A stretch of DNA of 64,000 nucleotides from Microbotryum silenes-acaulis. Lineage: Eukaryota; Basidiomycota; Microbotryomycetes; Microbotryales; Microbotryaceae. The DNA lies in assembly GCA_003665825.1 (NCBI GenBank), contig QPFY01000002.1, positions 1 to 64,000 on the forward strand. Direction: 5' to 3'. Within the stretch, counting starts at the first letter, position 1; the number at the start of each line of letters is the position of its first letter. The position numbers and the translations under genes were made by a program. The notes beneath the pieces were generated by a model. It was given only the letters and a program-made list of their open reading frames with translations, ran no database searches and was not told the origin of the DNA. This document shows, one piece after another, positions 10,701 to 21,423 of the stretch.

Positions 10701-12449
10701 AAGGTGTTCACCATCGAGCCTCGATCCTCCGTACCACCGGGCGCCACTATCGTCACCTCCAAGTTCGTCTGGAAGACCAAACGCGACGCACGCGGCGAAG
10801 TCACGGGGCACAAGGCACGTCTCGTAGCGCAAGGTAACCGACAACGCGACGGCATCGACTTCTCGGAGACTTTCGCACCCGTCGCCCGGTTCTCCTCCAT
10901 TCGCTGCCTCCTTGCCCTCGCCGCTGCCAATGGTTACCACGTTCATCAGGCCGACATCGACAAGGCTTACCTCCACGGCGAGCTCGATCACGATATCTGG
11001 ATGACGACGCCACGAGGTTTCGACTTCCCAAGTGATAAGATTCTCCGCCTGCGGCGCTCAATCTACGGTCTCAAGCAGGCCGGTCGCATCTGGAATCGCC
11101 ACATTGACACATCACTCAGGAGTCTCGGGTACAAGGCAACGGGCACTGATCACTGCATTTACTCTCACATTGATGATCAGCAACGGCCCCATTATATCGC
11201 CTTGTATGTCGACGATCTCCTCATTGTCAGCCCCGCCCTCGACGAGATCGAACGCGTCATCTCCGGCCTCGAACAACGATACGGCGTCAAACGACTCGGC
11301 CCCGCGGAATACATCCTCGGCATCCAAATCCGCCGCCTGGACGACGGCTCCATTGCCCTATCCCAGGAACGCTACATCATGGACGTGCTCGCCCGGTTTC
11401 ACTTCGACACCACGACACGCGGCGCTACGGTGCCAATGACGCCCGGCCTCTCGCTCACGGCAGTTCCGGGTCAAGGAACGGAGCGCATTCGATCGTGGTA
11501 CCTACAAGCCATTGGCTCCCTCCTGTACATTTCCCTTGGCACTCGACCCGACATTGCCTTCGCCGTCTCGTACTTGTCCCGGTTCGCCAACAACCCTGGC
11601 CGCCGTCATTGGATTGCCGTCAAACACGTCCTTCGCTACCTTCGCGCCACGTACCGCGATGAGCTACTCTACGCCCGCGGTCCAGCCAAAGTTACGGGTG
11701 TGGTTGGGTATTCCGATGCGAACTGGGGTGCCTGCGTCGACACGTCCATCTCCACAATGGGCTTCGTCTTTTACTTGGCCGGCTCCGCCGTCTCTTGGTC
11801 ATCGAAGCGTCAGACTCGGGTGGCGGATTCCACCACTGATGCCGAATACCTCGCCTTGTCGCACGCTGGTAAGGAAGCGATTTACCTTACGCAACTCCTC
11901 TCCGAGCTCCACGTTCGCCCGATCGATGCAGCTCACATCTTCACCGACAACGAGGCCGCGGCCGCCGTCGCTCACGACCCCGTTCGCACCTCCGGCACTC
12001 GACACATACGCCTCCGCGAGCATTTTGTCCGCGACATGGTCAACCGAGGCGATATCTCCCTCTCACACGTTGGCACAGCGGACATGGTTGCGGACCTATT
12101 CACCAAAGCGCTGGGTCCCAAGATTTTTGGTATACATTGCTATGCTCTAGGCCTCCGGACGCGGCACCCACGGCTCAAGTCTACCTCGCGTTCGCGTGGG
12201 GGGGGGTGTGAGGAATCCACTCTCCGCTCGGGTCAGGACTTAGGCGCGCGGAGCGAGCCGGGCGCATCGGCCCAGGACTTAGGCGCGCGGAGCGAGCCGG
12301 GCGCATCGGCCCAGGACTTAGGCGCGCGCAGCGAGCCTGGCACATTGGCTCAGCCCCGAGGCTCGCTGGCTGAGGACTTGGGGCGCGCGGCTCCCTTACT
12401 GTTAGATTCCTATTCATCACTCTTGGCTATAACTACATCGCTGACGTAG
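7731..12449 (+). CDS. Copia-A Gag-Pol polyprotein (1572 aa), intact
   Basis: This is a single-frame Ty1/copia polyprotein that carries out the whole replication cycle: particle formation, cDNA synthesis and integration. Order: copia-type Gag (about 65-240); two CX2CX4HX4C zinc knuckles (from C270 and C295); aspartic protease [10 protein letters not shown] (D356); pre-integrase HHCC zone (about 485-545); integrase D557, D619, E655 with DX61DX35E spacing and [10 protein letters not shown] with LYVDDLL (Y1159, D1161, D1162); RNase H (D1329 in YSDANWG, E1372 in DAEYL, D1406 in FTDNEAA). ATG 7731 is the first start after the primer-binding site, 94 bases past the LTR. There is no stop or frameshift between Gag and Pol. 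The frame continues through the polypurine tract, and its last 80 residues (from 1493) are encoded by the 3' LTR, including tandem [13 protein letters not shown] repeats. Residue 374 is Cys where other copies have Arg. Confidence 0.96.
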   Translation: MDSSPAPPSPPRDISSPDPSISVQIATLQAQLAALQASQPPAAAAASPPVTATQANTATASKVVFPKHARLDGPKSFTNWLRQLRLALPNQARGYVLDGVIPPTWTADQLAARDDAAREIIVGSIDSADVSATLDTIPSDDLSAPRIFAALKARFAPDDATRTLELFARLWDFRKMPASVEAYDTWLREYMSIAQEIRDAKTSLNDVLATHVLAMVPPCLDSFRLTFTDEQRNQRDLPELTTLTDRIRIQLRSAGLSSSHSAMLATASPCPACRAPGHRLRDCTSRATHPPAGPCRRCHKKGHWALDCKHRGEQKHTGDDNQDDTSLPAAQQPNIGYFASCLFARRQLPTDAFVVDSGATAHMVADRSLFTAYCQTAHTKIGGIAGGITAIGMGDVAFVAKTGHPITLRGVLHTPGLHVNLLSVSRLCDTDRVRLAFTSDGIDIAKDGQAIAHGTRVNDGLYLLDADHTKCQQLALLSRSESTVPLLTLHRCLGHLAPSSIQKMIAAGLLDGFGAGYSDKDVEEFVCNACLGSKGHRLPFPDSESHSPERLGLVHSDVLSFPTPSLTGKRYLVTFLDDHSRKLWAYAIDHKSDVFPTFQTWLAEVELETNARLKTLRTDNGGEYRSNAFTEFCKSRGIRRQYSIPYTPQQNGRAERVNLSIVEGILALLADSHLPATFWDEAAAYFVYCKNRCSHSALAKQTPESVWNGRRTTTTALHPFGCAAWLTVAPDLRSKLDPKAARVIFTGYDLASKAFRFFDHYTNKVVIGRNATFLDDDFPGLPINTPVDVDNTERQFVIPADTPAPAVKTRTPLVRSAHMDVSSSLDDSAMSAVDVAPGYTGGSLLNSTDISPSPSPSLVPLSSPATSSAGGPSLDDSDDPLDLLNSNTAVRLNLMDVHRSDDDTLVTPAPAIAPAEQPSDDDSPDEIDFLSRHHRAFIATDDDDPTLDAIEPVKSITSDPQTWREAMSSDEHDIWAQAAAAEFTAMRDDFKVFTIEPRSSVPPGATIVTSKFVWKTKRDARGEVTGHKARLVAQGNRQRDGIDFSETFAPVARFSSIRCLLALAAANGYHVHQADIDKAYLHGELDHDIWMTTPRGFDFPSDKILRLRRSIYGLKQAGRIWNRHIDTSLRSLGYKATGTDHCIYSHIDDQQRPHYIALYVDDLLIVSPALDEIERVISGLEQRYGVKRLGPAEYILGIQIRRLDDGSIALSQERYIMDVLARFHFDTTTRGATVPMTPGLSLTAVPGQGTERIRSWYLQAIGSLLYISLGTRPDIAFAVSYLSRFANNPGRRHWIAVKHVLRYLRATYRDELLYARGPAKVTGVVGYSDANWGACVDTSISTMGFVFYLAGSAVSWSSKRQTRVADSTTDAEYLALSHAGKEAIYLTQLLSELHVRPIDAAHIFTDNEAAAAVAHDPVRTSGTRHIRLREHFVRDMVNRGDISLSHVGTADMVADLFTKALGPKIFGIHCYALGLRTRHPRLKSTSRSRGGGCEESTLRSGQDLGARSEPGASAQDLGARSEPGASAQDLGARSEPGTLAQPRGSLAEDLGRAAPLLLDSYSSLLAITTSLT
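12198..12206 (+). other. Polypurine tract (nine G) of A2
   Basis: Nine G precede the 3' LTR and would prime plus-strand DNA. The tract lies inside the open reading frame. A1, A2, A3, A5 and A6 have nine G; A4 and A7 have eight, which changes the reading frame of the protein tail. Confidence 0.85.
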
Positions 12450-12535
12450 TAGAGTTGATCGAATAGGTATGTTGAAATGATATTCATCACTCTTGGCTAT
12501 AACTACATCGCTGACGTAGTAGAGTTGATCGAATA
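12207..12535 (+). repeat. A2 3' LTR (329 bp), partly coding
   Basis: It matches the 5' LTR in length and, by eye, in sequence. Bases 12207-12449 are read in frame as the end of the polyprotein; the stop is the TAG of ACGTAG in the first 70-bp module. Confidence 0.95.
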
Positions 12536-13726
12536 GCGATAAGCCGTGAATAGAGAGCGATCGGCGACCATGTGTGCCGTGGCGCCCGAGTCGACTACAA
12601 AGGCGTCAGTCGGGAGTTGCCGGCGAGCGAACAGGCAGGAGGCGAAATAGCCGATGTTAGGCTGTTGAGCGGCGGGGAGAGACGTGTCGTCCTGGTTGTC
12701 GTCGCCGGTGTGTTTCTGTTCGCCCCGGTGCTTGCAGTCGAGGGCCCAGTGACCTTTCTTGTGGCAGCGGCGGCAGGGGCCGGCGGGCGGGTGTGTCGCC
12801 CGTGAGGTGCAGTCGCGCAGACGGTGGCCGGGGGCGCGGCAGGCGGGACAAGGGGAGGCGGTGGCGAGCATGGCCGAGTGCGATGACGAGAGTCCCGCCG
12901 AGCGAAGCTGGATGCGAATGCGGTCCGTCAGCGTCGTGAGTTCCGGGAGGTCGCGTTGGTTGCGCTGCTCGTCCGTGAACGTGAGTCGGAAGCTGTCGAG
13001 GCAGGGTGGGACCATGGCGAGCACGTGAGTGGCGAGCACGTCGTTGAGCGAGGTTTTGGCGTCGCGGATTTCCTGCGCGATCGACATGTATTCACGGAGC
13101 CACGTGTCGTACGCCTCGACGGAGGCAGGCATCTTCCTGAAGTCCCAAAGGCGGGCGAACAACTCGAGGGTGCGAGTGGCGTCGTCCGGTGCGAAACGAG
13201 CCTTGAGTGCGGCGAAGATGCGTGGTGCCGACAGGTCGTCGCTGGGGATGGTGTCGAGGGTGGCTGAGACGTCGGCTGAGTCGATCGAGCCAACGATGAT
13301 TTCCCGCGCGGTGTCGTCACGGGCGGCAAGCTGGTCGGCCGTCCACGTCGGGGGAATGACACCGTCAAGAACGTAACCACGGGCTTGATTTGGAAGCGCG
13401 AGACGGAGTTGACGTAACCAGTTTGTAAACGACTTAGGGCCGTCAAGGCGAGCGTGCTTGGGGAACACGACTTTTGATGCGGTGGCGGTGTTTGCCTGCG
13501 TGGCAGTGACGGGCGGGGAGGCGGCGGCGGCGGCAGGGGGCTGTGAGGCCTGTAGAGCGGCAAGCTGTGCCTGTAGCGTGGCGATTTGCACGCTGATCGA
13601 AGGGTCAGGGGAGCTGATGTCCCTGGGGGGCGAAGGCGGGGCGGGGGAGCTGTCCATGCTGCGATGGTGCGATGGGCTGGGGCGGCTCGAGTGGCTGGGC
13701 TCGAGGGAAAAATTTCAAGCGGCGGG

Positions 13727-13751
13727 GCTGGTAGCTCGTGGGCTTATAACC
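13727..13751 (-). other. A1 primer-binding site, half-tRNA-Ile(UAU) type
   Basis: It starts GGTTATAAGCCC with no gap after the 5' LTR, and is the same in A2-A7. Confidence 0.65.
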
Positions 13752-13971
13752 TATTCGATCAACTCTACTACGTCAGCGATGTAGTTATAGCCAAGAGTGA
13801 TGAATAGGAATCTAACAGTAAGGGAGCCGCGCGCCCCAAGTCCTCAGCCAGCGAGCCTCGGGGCTGAGCCAATGTGCCAGGCTCGCTGCGCGCGCCTAAG
13901 TCCTGGGCCGATGCGCCCGGCTCGCTCCGCGCGCCTAAGTCCTGACCCGAGCGGAGAGTGGATTCCTCACA
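13752..13971 (-). repeat. A1 5' LTR (220 bp, contracted)
   Basis: It has the same ends as the 329-bp LTR but carries one 70-bp module and one 39-bp unit fewer. The primer-binding site follows on the minus strand at 13727-13751. LTRs of one element are identical on insertion, so the contraction happened later or the two LTRs come from different copies. Confidence 0.9.
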
Positions 13972-15383
13972 TGTAGGGGATAGAATATTGGCGACGAATG
14001 CCCCTGGACTTGCAGAACTCCGTGAATGCGTTCGATCGGTACTCCCCGCCGTTGTCGGTGCGAAGGGTTTTTAAACGCGCGTTCGTCTCTAACTCCACTT
14101 CGGCGAGCCAAGTCTGGAAAGTCGGGAAGACGTCGCTTTTGTGATCGATCGCGTATGCCCAGAGTTTGCGAGAGTGGTCGTCAAGAAATGTGACAAGGTA
14201 GCGCTTCCCGGTCCAGGACGGAGTGGGGAACGAAAGGACATCGCTGTGCACAAGGCCGAGTCTTTCGGGGGAATGCGACTCAGAGTCGGGAAAGGGAAGA
14301 CGGTGACCTTTGGAACCAAGGCAAGCATTGCAAACAAACTCCTCTACGTCTTTGTCACTGTACCCGGCCCCAAACCCGTCCAGCAAACCTGCAGCGATCA
14401 TCTTCTGTATAGAGGATGGGGCAAGATGGCCGAGGCAGCGGTGAAGGGTAAGCAGGGGCACGGTCGACTCAGAACGCGAGAGAAAGGCAAGCTGCTGACA
14501 CTTGGTGTGGTCCGCGTCCAAAAGGTAGAGACCGTCGTTAACCCTGGTACCGTGAGCAATGGCCTGGCCGTCCTTGGCGATGTCGATGCCGTCGCTGGTG
14601 AAGGCGAGTCGAACGCGGTCGGTGTCGCAGAGGCGAGAGACGGAGAGGAGGTTGACGTGGAGGCCCGGCGTGTGCAGAACGCCACGCAGCGTGATCGGAT
14701 GTCCGGTCTTGGCAACGAACGCTACGTCCCCCATACCGATGGCCGTGATACCGCCGGCAATGCCGCCGATCTTGGTGTGCGCCGTCTGGCGATAAGCCGT
14801 GAATAGAGAACGATCGGCGACCATGTGTGCCGTGGCGCCCGAGTCGACCACAAAGGCGTCAGCCGGGAGTTGCCTGCGAGCGAACAGGCAGGAGGCGAAA
14901 TAGCCGACGTTAGGCTGTTGAGCGGCGGGGAGAGACATGTCGTCCTGGTTGTCGTCGCCGGTGTGTTTCTGTTCGCGCTGGTGCTTGCAGTCGAGGGCCC
15001 AGTGCCCTTTCTTGTGGCAGCGGCGGCAGGGGCCGGCGGGCGGGTGTTTCGCCCGTGAGGTGCAGTCGCGCAGGCGGTGGCCGGGGGCGCGGCAGGCGGG
15101 ACAAGGGGAGGCGATGGCGAGCATGGCCGAGTGTGATGACGAGAGTCCCGCCGAGCGAAGCTGGATGCGAATGCGATCCGTCAGCGTCGTGAGTTCCGGG
15201 AGGTCGCGTTGGTTGCGCTGCTCGTCCGTGAATGTGAGTCGGAAGCTGTCGAGGCAAGATGGGACCATGGCGAGCACGTGAGTGGCGAGCACGTCGTTGA
15301 GCGAGGTTTTGGCGTCGCGGATTTCCTGCGCGATCGACATGTATTCACGGAGCCAGGTGTCGTACGCCTCGACGGAGGCAGGC
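13972..15383 (-). pseudogene. Copia-A A0-right: Gag to integrase, no internal frameshift
   Basis: The minus strand encodes part of Gag from about [10 protein letters not shown], both zinc knuckles, protease, pre-integrase and integrase up to RRQYSIPY. It is cut there by A1's LTR and at its 5' side by A3's LTR. The frame is open throughout. Variants ([24 protein letters not shown]) match the A4 subtype rather than A2. It is the older host into which A1 went, at the integrase codons next to TGTAG. Confidence 0.9.
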
Positions 15384-15673
15384 TATTCGATCAACTCTAC
15401 TACGTCAGCGATGTAGTTATAGCCAAGAGTGATGAATATCATTTCAACATACCTATTCGATCAACTCTACTACGTCAGCGATGTAGTTATAGCCAAGAGT
15501 GATGAATAGGAATCTAACAGTAAGGGAGCCGCGCGCCCCAAGTCCTCAGCCAGCGAGCCTCGGGGCTGAGCCAATGTGCCAGGCTCGCTGCGCGCGCCTA
15601 AGTCCTGGGCCGATGCGCCCGGCTCGCTCCGCGCGCCTAAGTCCTGACCCGAGCGGAGAGTGGATTCCTCACA
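15384..15673 (-). repeat. A3 3' LTR (290 bp)
   Basis: It is one 39-bp unit shorter than the 329-bp form and keeps both 70-bp modules. It is followed on the plus strand by the nine-C complement of the polypurine tract. Confidence 0.92.
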
Positions 15674-18600
15674 CCCCCCCCCACGCGAACGCGAGGTAGA
15701 CTTGAGCCGTGGGTGCCGCGTCCGGAGGCCTAGAGCATAGCAATGTATACCAAAAATCTTGGGACCCAGCGCTTTGGTGAATAGGTCCGCAACCATGTCC
15801 GCTGTGCCAACGTGTGAGAGGGAGATATCGCCTCGGTTGACCATGTCGCGGACAAAATGCTCGCGGAGGCGTATGTGTCGAGTGCCGGAGGTGCGAACGG
15901 GGTCGTGAGCGACGGCGGCCGCGGCCTCGTTGTCGGTGAAGATGTGAGCTGCATCGATCGGGCGAACGTGGAGCTCGGAGAGGAGTTGCGTAAGGTAAAT
16001 CGCTTCCTTACCAGCGTGCGACAAGGCGAGGTATTCGGCATCAGTGGTGGAATCCGCCACCCGAGTCTGACGCTTCGATGACCAAGAGACGGCGGAGCCG
16101 GCCAAGTAAAAGACGAAGCCCATTGTGGAGATGGACGTGTCGACGCAGGCACCCCAGTTCGCATCGGAATACCCAACCACACCCGTAACTTGGGCTGGAC
16201 CGCGGGCGTAGAGTAGCTCATCGCGGTACGTGGCGCGAAGGTAGCGAAGGACGTGTTTGACGGCAATCCAATGACGGCGGCCAGGGTTGTTGGCGAACCG
16301 GGACAAGTACGAGACGGCGAAGGCAATGTCGGGTCGAGTGCCAAGGGAAATGTACAGGAGGGAGCCAATGGCTTGTAGGTACCACGATCGAATGCGCTCC
16401 GTTCCTTGACCCGGAACTGCCGTGAGCGAGAGGCCGGGCGTCATTGGCACCGTAGCGCCGCGTGTCGTGGTGTCGAAGTGAAACCGGGCGAGCACGTCCA
16501 TGATGTAGCGTTCCTGGGATAGGGCAATGGAGCCGTCGTCCAGGCGGCGGATTTGGATGCCGAGGATGTATTCCGCGGGGCCGAGTCGTTTGACGCCGTA
16601 TCGTTGTTCGAGGCCGGAGATGACGCGTTCGATCTCGTCGAGGGCGGGGCTGACAATGAGGAGATCGTCGACATACAAGGCGATATAATGGGGCCGTTGC
16701 TGATCATCAATGTGAGAGTAAATGCAGTGATCAGTGCCCGTTGCCTTGTACCCGAGACTCCTGAGTGATGTGTCAATGTGGCGATTCCAGATGCGACCGG
16801 CCTGCTTGAGACCGTAGATTGAGCGCCGCAGGCGGAGAATCTTATCACTTGGGAAGTCGAAACCTCGTGGCGTCGTCATCCAGATATCGTGATCGAGCTC
16901 GCCGTGGAGGTAAGCCTTGTCGATGTCGGCCTGATGAACGTGGTAACCATTGGCAGCGGCGAGGGCAAGGAGGCAGCGAATGGAGGAGAACCGGGCGACG
17001 GGTGCGAAAGTCTCCGAGAAGTCGATGCCGTCGCGTTGTCGGTTACCTTGCGCTACGAGACGTGCCTTGTGCCCCGTGACTTCGCCGCGTGCGTCGCGTT
17101 TGGTCTTCCAGACGAACTTGGAGGTGACGATAGTGGCGCCCGGTGGTACGGAGGATCGAGGCTCGATGGTGAACACCTTGAAGTCGTCGCGCATGGCGGT
17201 GAACTCGGCGGCGGCAGCCTGAGCCCAGATGTCGTGCTCGTCGCTGGACATTGCTTCGCGCCAGGTCTGAGGATCGCTAGTAATCGACTTGACGGGCTCG
17301 ATGGCGTCGAGGGTGGGGTCGTCGTCGTCTGTGGCGATGAAGGCGCGGTGGTGGCGAGAGAGGAAATCGATCTCATCAGGGGAGTCGTCATCGGAGGGCT
17401 GTTCAGCGGGGGCAATGGCGGGTGCGGGCGTCACCAGGGTGTCGTCGTCGGATCGATGTACGTCCATCAGGTTGAGGCGAACCGCGGTGTTGGAGTTGAG
17501 GAGGTCAAGCGGGTCGTCCGAGTCATCGAGGGACGGTCCTCCGGCCGAGGACGTGGCGGGCGACGAAAGCGGGACAAGCGACGGGGACGGCGAGGGGCTG
17601 ATATCTGTAGAATTAAGTAAGGATCCGCCAGTGTACCCTGGGGCCACGTCAACGGCGCTCATGGCAGAATCATCAAGAGAGGATGAGACGTCCATGTGCG
17701 CCGACCTTACTAGTGGGGTCCTCGTCTTGACGGCGGGGGCGGGCGTGTCGGCGGGAATGACGAACTGGCGTTCGGTGTTGTCCACATCGACGGGCGTGTT
17801 GATTGGGAGGCCGGGGAAGTCGTCGTCGAGGAAGGTGGCATTTCGGCCAATCACAACCTTGTTGGTATAATGGTCGAAGAAACGGAAAGCCTTGGAGGCG
17901 AGGTCGTAACCGGTGAAGATCACGCGCGCGGCCTTGGGGTCGAGCTTGCTGCGAAGGTCCGGCGCGACCGTGAGCCAGGCCGCGCAGCCGAACGGGTGGA
18001 GGGCGGTGGTGGTGGTGCGTCGGCCGTTCCAAACGGATTCTGGAGTCTGTTTGGCCAAAGCTGAGTGTGAGCACCTGTTTTTGCAATAAACGAAGTACGC
18101 AGCCGCTTCATCCCAAAAGGTGGCCGGCAGATGGGAGTCAGCAAGGAGGGCGAGGATGCCCTCGACAATGGAGAGATTGACACGTTCGGCACGACCGTTT
18201 TGCTGAGGTGTGTAGGGGATAGAGTATTGACGACGAATGCCCCTGGACTTGCAGAACTCCGTGAATGCGTTCGATCGGTACTCCCCGCCGTTGTCAGTGC
18301 GAAGGGTTTTTAAACGCGCGTTCGTCTCTAACTCCACTTCGGCGAGCCAAGTCTGGAAGGTCGGGAAGACGTCGCTTTTGTGATCGATCGCGTATGCCCA
18401 GAGTTTGCGAGAGTGGTCGTCAAGAAATGTGACAAGGTAGCGCTTCCCGGTCAAGGACGGAGTGGGGAACGAAAGGACATCGCTGTGCACGAGGCCGAGT
18501 CTCTCGGGGGAATGCGACTCAGAGTCGGGAAAAGGAAGACGGTGGCCTTTGGAACCAAGGCAAGCATTGCAAACAAACTCCTCTACGTCTTTGTCACTGT

Positions 18601-20149
18601 ACCCGGCCCCAAACCCGTCCAGCAAACCTGCGGCGATCATCTTCTGTATAGAGGATGGGGCAAGATGGCCGAGGCAGCGGTGAAGGGTAAGCAGGGGCAC
18701 GGTAGACTCAGAACGCGAGAGAAGGGCAAGCTGCTGACACTTGGTGTGATCCGCGTCCAAAAGGTAGAGACCGTCGTTAACCCTGGTACCGTGAGCAATG
18801 GCCTGGCCGTCCTTGGCGATGTCGATGCCGTCGCTGGTGAAGGCGAGTCGAACGCGGTCGGTGTCGCAGAGGCGAGAAACAGAGAGGAGGTTGACGTGGA
18901 GGCCCGGCGTGTGCAGAACGCCACGCAGCGTGATCGGATGTCCGGTCTTGGCAACGAACGCTACGTCCCCCATACCAATGGCCGTGATACCGCCGGCGAT
19001 GCCGCCGATCTTGGTGTGCGCCGTCTGGCGATAAGCCGTGAATAGAGAGCGATCGGCGACCATGTGTGCCGTGGCGCCCGAGTCGACTACAAAGGCGTCA
19101 GTCGGGAGTTGCCGGCGAGCGAACAGGCAGGAGGCGAAATAGCCGATGTTAGGCTGTTGAGCGGCGGGGAGAGACGTGTCGTCCTGGTTGTCGTCGCCGG
19201 TGTGTTTCTGTTCGCCCCGGTGCTTGCAGTCGAGGGCCCAGTGACCTTTCTTGTGGCAGCGGCGGCAGGGGCCGGCGGGCGGGTGTGTCGCCCGTGAGGT
19301 GCAGTCGCGCAGACGGTGGCCGGGGGCGCGGCAGGCGGGACAAGGGGAGGCGGTGGCGAGCATGGCCGAGTGCGATGACGAGAGTCCCGCCGAGCGAAGC
19401 TGGATGCGAATGCGATCCGTCAGCGTCGTGAGTTCCGGGAGGTCGCGTTGGTTGCGCTGCTCGTCCGTGAACGTGAGTCGGAAGCTGTCGAGGCAGGGTG
19501 GGACCATGGCGAGCACGTGAGTGGCGAGCACGTCGTTGAGCGAGGTTTTGGCGTCGCGGATTTCCTGCGCGATCGACATGTATTCACGGAGCCACGTGTC
19601 GTACGCCTCGACGGAGGCAGGCATCTTCCTGAAGTCCCAAAGGCGGGCGAACAACTCGAGGGTACGAGTGGCGTCGTCCGGTGCGAAACGAGCCTTGAGT
19701 GCGGCGAAGATGCGTGGTGCCGACAGGTCGTCGCTGGGGATGGTGTCGAGGGTGGCTGAGACGTCGGCTGAGTCGATCGAGCCAACGATGATTTCACGCG
19801 CGGCGTCGTCACGGGCGGCAAGCTGGTCGGCCGTCCACGTCGGGGGAATGACACCGTCAAGAACGTAACCACGGGCTTGATTTGGAAGCGCGAGACGGAG
19901 TTGACGTAACCAGTTTGTAAACGACTTAGGGCCGTCAAGGCGAGCGTGCTTGGGGAACACGACTTTTGATGCGGTGGCGGTGTTTGCCTGCGTGGCAGTG
20001 ACGGGCGGGGAGGCGGCGGCGGCGGCAGGGGGCTGTGAGGCCTGTAGAGCGGCAAGCTGTGCCTGTAGCGTGGCGATTTGCACGCTGATCGAAGGGTCAG
20101 GGGAGCTGATGTCCCTGGGGGGCGAAGGCGGGGCGGGGGAGCTGTCCAT
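15470..20149 (-). CDS. A3 Gag-Pol polyprotein (1559 aa), intact
   Basis: It has the same architecture as A2 with all catalytic motifs present. It is exactly 13 residues shorter, because the LTR-encoded tail has one [13 protein letters not shown] unit fewer. One private change is Lys to Gln in the RNase H region (PAQVTGVV). Expression would depend on the A4-type 5' LTR. Confidence 0.94.
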   Translation of the reverse strand: MDSSPAPPSPPRDISSPDPSISVQIATLQAQLAALQASQPPAAAAASPPVTATQANTATASKVVFPKHARLDGPKSFTNWLRQLRLALPNQARGYVLDGVIPPTWTADQLAARDDAAREIIVGSIDSADVSATLDTIPSDDLSAPRIFAALKARFAPDDATRTLELFARLWDFRKMPASVEAYDTWLREYMSIAQEIRDAKTSLNDVLATHVLAMVPPCLDSFRLTFTDEQRNQRDLPELTTLTDRIRIQLRSAGLSSSHSAMLATASPCPACRAPGHRLRDCTSRATHPPAGPCRRCHKKGHWALDCKHRGEQKHTGDDNQDDTSLPAAQQPNIGYFASCLFARRQLPTDAFVVDSGATAHMVADRSLFTAYRQTAHTKIGGIAGGITAIGMGDVAFVAKTGHPITLRGVLHTPGLHVNLLSVSRLCDTDRVRLAFTSDGIDIAKDGQAIAHGTRVNDGLYLLDADHTKCQQLALLSRSESTVPLLTLHRCLGHLAPSSIQKMIAAGLLDGFGAGYSDKDVEEFVCNACLGSKGHRLPFPDSESHSPERLGLVHSDVLSFPTPSLTGKRYLVTFLDDHSRKLWAYAIDHKSDVFPTFQTWLAEVELETNARLKTLRTDNGGEYRSNAFTEFCKSRGIRRQYSIPYTPQQNGRAERVNLSIVEGILALLADSHLPATFWDEAAAYFVYCKNRCSHSALAKQTPESVWNGRRTTTTALHPFGCAAWLTVAPDLRSKLDPKAARVIFTGYDLASKAFRFFDHYTNKVVIGRNATFLDDDFPGLPINTPVDVDNTERQFVIPADTPAPAVKTRTPLVRSAHMDVSSSLDDSAMSAVDVAPGYTGGSLLNSTDISPSPSPSLVPLSSPATSSAGGPSLDDSDDPLDLLNSNTAVRLNLMDVHRSDDDTLVTPAPAIAPAEQPSDDDSPDEIDFLSRHHRAFIATDDDDPTLDAIEPVKSITSDPQTWREAMSSDEHDIWAQAAAAEFTAMRDDFKVFTIEPRSSVPPGATIVTSKFVWKTKRDARGEVTGHKARLVAQGNRQRDGIDFSETFAPVARFSSIRCLLALAAANGYHVHQADIDKAYLHGELDHDIWMTTPRGFDFPSDKILRLRRSIYGLKQAGRIWNRHIDTSLRSLGYKATGTDHCIYSHIDDQQRPHYIALYVDDLLIVSPALDEIERVISGLEQRYGVKRLGPAEYILGIQIRRLDDGSIALSQERYIMDVLARFHFDTTTRGATVPMTPGLSLTAVPGQGTERIRSWYLQAIGSLLYISLGTRPDIAFAVSYLSRFANNPGRRHWIAVKHVLRYLRATYRDELLYARGPAQVTGVVGYSDANWGACVDTSISTMGFVFYLAGSAVSWSSKRQTRVADSTTDAEYLALSHAGKEAIYLTQLLSELHVRPIDAAHIFTDNEAAAAVAHDPVRTSGTRHIRLREHFVRDMVNRGDISLSHVGTADMVADLFTKALGPKIFGIHCYALGLRTRHPRLKSTSRSRGGGCEESTLRSGQDLGARSEPGASAQDLGARSEPGTLAQPRGSLAEDLGRAAPLLLDSYSSLLAITTSLT

Positions 20150-20218
20150 GCTGCGATGGTGCGATGGGCTGGGGCGGCTCGAGTGGCTGGGCTCGAGGGA
20201 AAAATTTCAAGCGGCGGG

Positions 20219-20489
20219 GCTGGTAGCTCGTGGGCTTATAACCTATTCGATCAACTCTACTACGTCAGCGATGTAGTTATAGCCAAGAGTGATGAATAGG
20301 AAGCTAACAGTAAGGGAGCCGCGCGCCCCAAGTCCTCAGCCAGGGAGCCTCGGGGCTGAGCCAATGTGCCAGGCTCGCTGCGCGCGCCTAAGTCCCAGGC
20401 TCGCTCCGCGCGCCCAAGTCCTGAGCCGATGCGCCCGGCTCGCTCCGCGCGCCTAAGTCCTGACCCGAGCGGAGAGTGGATTCCTCACA
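20219..20489 (-). repeat. A3 5' LTR (20244-20489, 246 bp) and primer-binding site (20219-20243)
   Basis: The LTR has a single 70-bp module and shares with A4 the variants GTTAGCTTCC and GGCTCCCTGG, unlike A3's own 3' LTR. The primer-binding site is the usual Copia-A one. Confidence 0.88.
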
Positions 20490-21423
20490 GACTTGCCCGC
20501 CTTTCGCCTCGGCGCCTCGCTCCGCGCGCCTTCGCCTCCGCAAGCCTCCACCGCGCCCCCTGTCCCTCGAGCCTCGCTGCGTGATCATCGCACTCGGCCT
20601 CGTCCCTCGACCGATGTGCACCGTTCGTCAACTTGTCCACATCCCGGTCCGTCTGCCCGTCGTTGCCAGCTTTGCCTGCTCTGCCATGCTCGCCACCACG
20701 CGCCTTTGCCTCTTGGCACTTTCGCCTCGGCGCCTTCCCCGCGCCAGCCTGTTCAACTCACGCTCGCGCGCCGCCGCCTCCACATCGGAACTTAGTCGGT
20801 CTACTTCTCCTGTCTTGCCAAGCCGTTGCCTCCGCCTAGCCACCGCCAGCTTGCCGCCACCGTCCTCATGTCTCATCGGCCATCCAGTGTATCGCCCATG
20901 CATGACGCCCGTTGTTCGCAACCTGGATCTTGTTGCTACGGATTGCCCAGCTCACCAACACTCGACCAAGGTAGATAAGTTTCCCTTCGTGTACATCGTC
21001 CAACACGACACCCCTCAGAGCCTTGATGGTCCGCTTGGAGTTCGGTCTTGTAGCTTCGCATTGTGCTAGCCCAGTTTGTCTTAGCGCGGCCCCTTGCTAG
21101 AACCTCACCCGACTCGCGCGCCCCTGTGCCTTTCTTCCTCTTCTCTACCGCTTCCCAACATTAGCCAGACAGCTAATCTTCGGTAGAGAACAGGTTAGTT
21201 GCAATCATCACACCGCTTCCCAACATTAGCTAGACCGCTAATCTTCGGTAGAGAACAGATCGTCCAGCCGCACCGTGTCCGTCTCGTCAGACCGCGTCCG
21301 TGCCGCCTCACGACTTCTCCCCCCCGGCCCGTCCGTCGCACACTGTAGCCACGTCGACGCTCCGCCAGTAGCCCAAGCGGTCGCTACTCCCAAGTCCGAA
21401 ACCTTTTCGGCTTCCACTCAACA
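20490..21423 (+). mobile_element. LTR-X copy X1, 5'-truncated
   Basis: The segment is homologous to the complete LTR X3 and ends CTTCCACTCAACA. The first ~55 bases are replaced by A3. No internal region follows; Gypsy-G pol starts directly at 21424, so it is probably what remains of a solo LTR in a Gypsy-G copy (AAGGT at 21424-21428 would be the target duplication). It contains Pro/Arg-rich spurious frames but no credible gene. The hairpin region is duplicated. Confidence 0.85.
21143..21251 (+). other. Nested inverted repeats in LTR-X (duplicated)
   Basis: CTCTACCG (21143-21150) pairs with CGGTAGAG (21181-21188), and inside it ATTAGC (21160-21165) pairs with GCTAAT (21172-21177) around a six-base loop. 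A second ATTAGC/GCTAAT pair follows at 21225-21242. X3 has the same duplication; X2 and X4 have a single hairpin. It could be an RNA structure in the LTR transcript. Confidence 0.6.

Larger units (their letters stand above)
7308..12535 (+). mobile_element. Copia-A copy A2, intact reference copy
   Basis: A2 is 5228 bp long, with 329-bp LTRs (7308-7636 and 12207-12535), primer-binding site, one long ORF and a nine-G polypurine tract. The duplication GCGAT lies at 7303-7307 and 12536-12540. It sits inside A1 in the opposite orientation. Full length, an open frame and LTRs that look identical mark a recent insertion that could still be mobile. Confidence 0.96.
3706..13657 (-). pseudogene. A1 Gag-Pol polyprotein, interrupted by A2
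   Basis: The coding parts are 12536-13657 (residues 1-374: Gag, two zinc knuckles, protease DSGATAHM) and 3706-7302 (pre-integrase, integrase, RT, RNase H and the LTR-encoded tail). No stop or frameshift is present other than the A2 insertion, so it was presumably functional when hit. One private change is Ala to Thr in Gag (DDTAREI). As it stands, only the Gag-protease part can be made, ending after a few LTR-encoded residues near 12503. Domain positions are given under A2. Confidence 0.92.
3620..13971 (-). mobile_element. Copia-A copy A1, split by A2
   Basis: A1 is a minus-strand Copia-A whose body lies at 3949-7302 and 12536-13751. A2 is inserted at protein position 374 with duplication GCGAT (7303-7307 and 12536-12540). 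Removing A2 restores a 1572-codon frame. The two LTRs differ in length: 329 bp at the 3' end and 220 bp at the 5' end, exactly one 70-bp plus one 39-bp repeat unit. The right flank is TGTAG (13972-13976) in A0-right. The left flank is Copia-B, which does not match; the partner pentamer CTACA is at 393-397. Confidence 0.93.
15384..20489 (-). mobile_element. Copia-A copy A3, chimeric
   Basis: A3 is a near full-length minus-strand copy with an open ORF, but the flanks do not match: CAGGC (15379-15383, in A0 gag) on the left and GACTT (20490-20494, in LTR-X) on the right. The LTRs are of two types: 290 bp A2-like at the 3' end, 246 bp A4-like at the 5' end. The body is A2-like. It looks like a recombinant of two insertions, with the exchange in the 5' LTR or leader. 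Confidence 0.9.
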
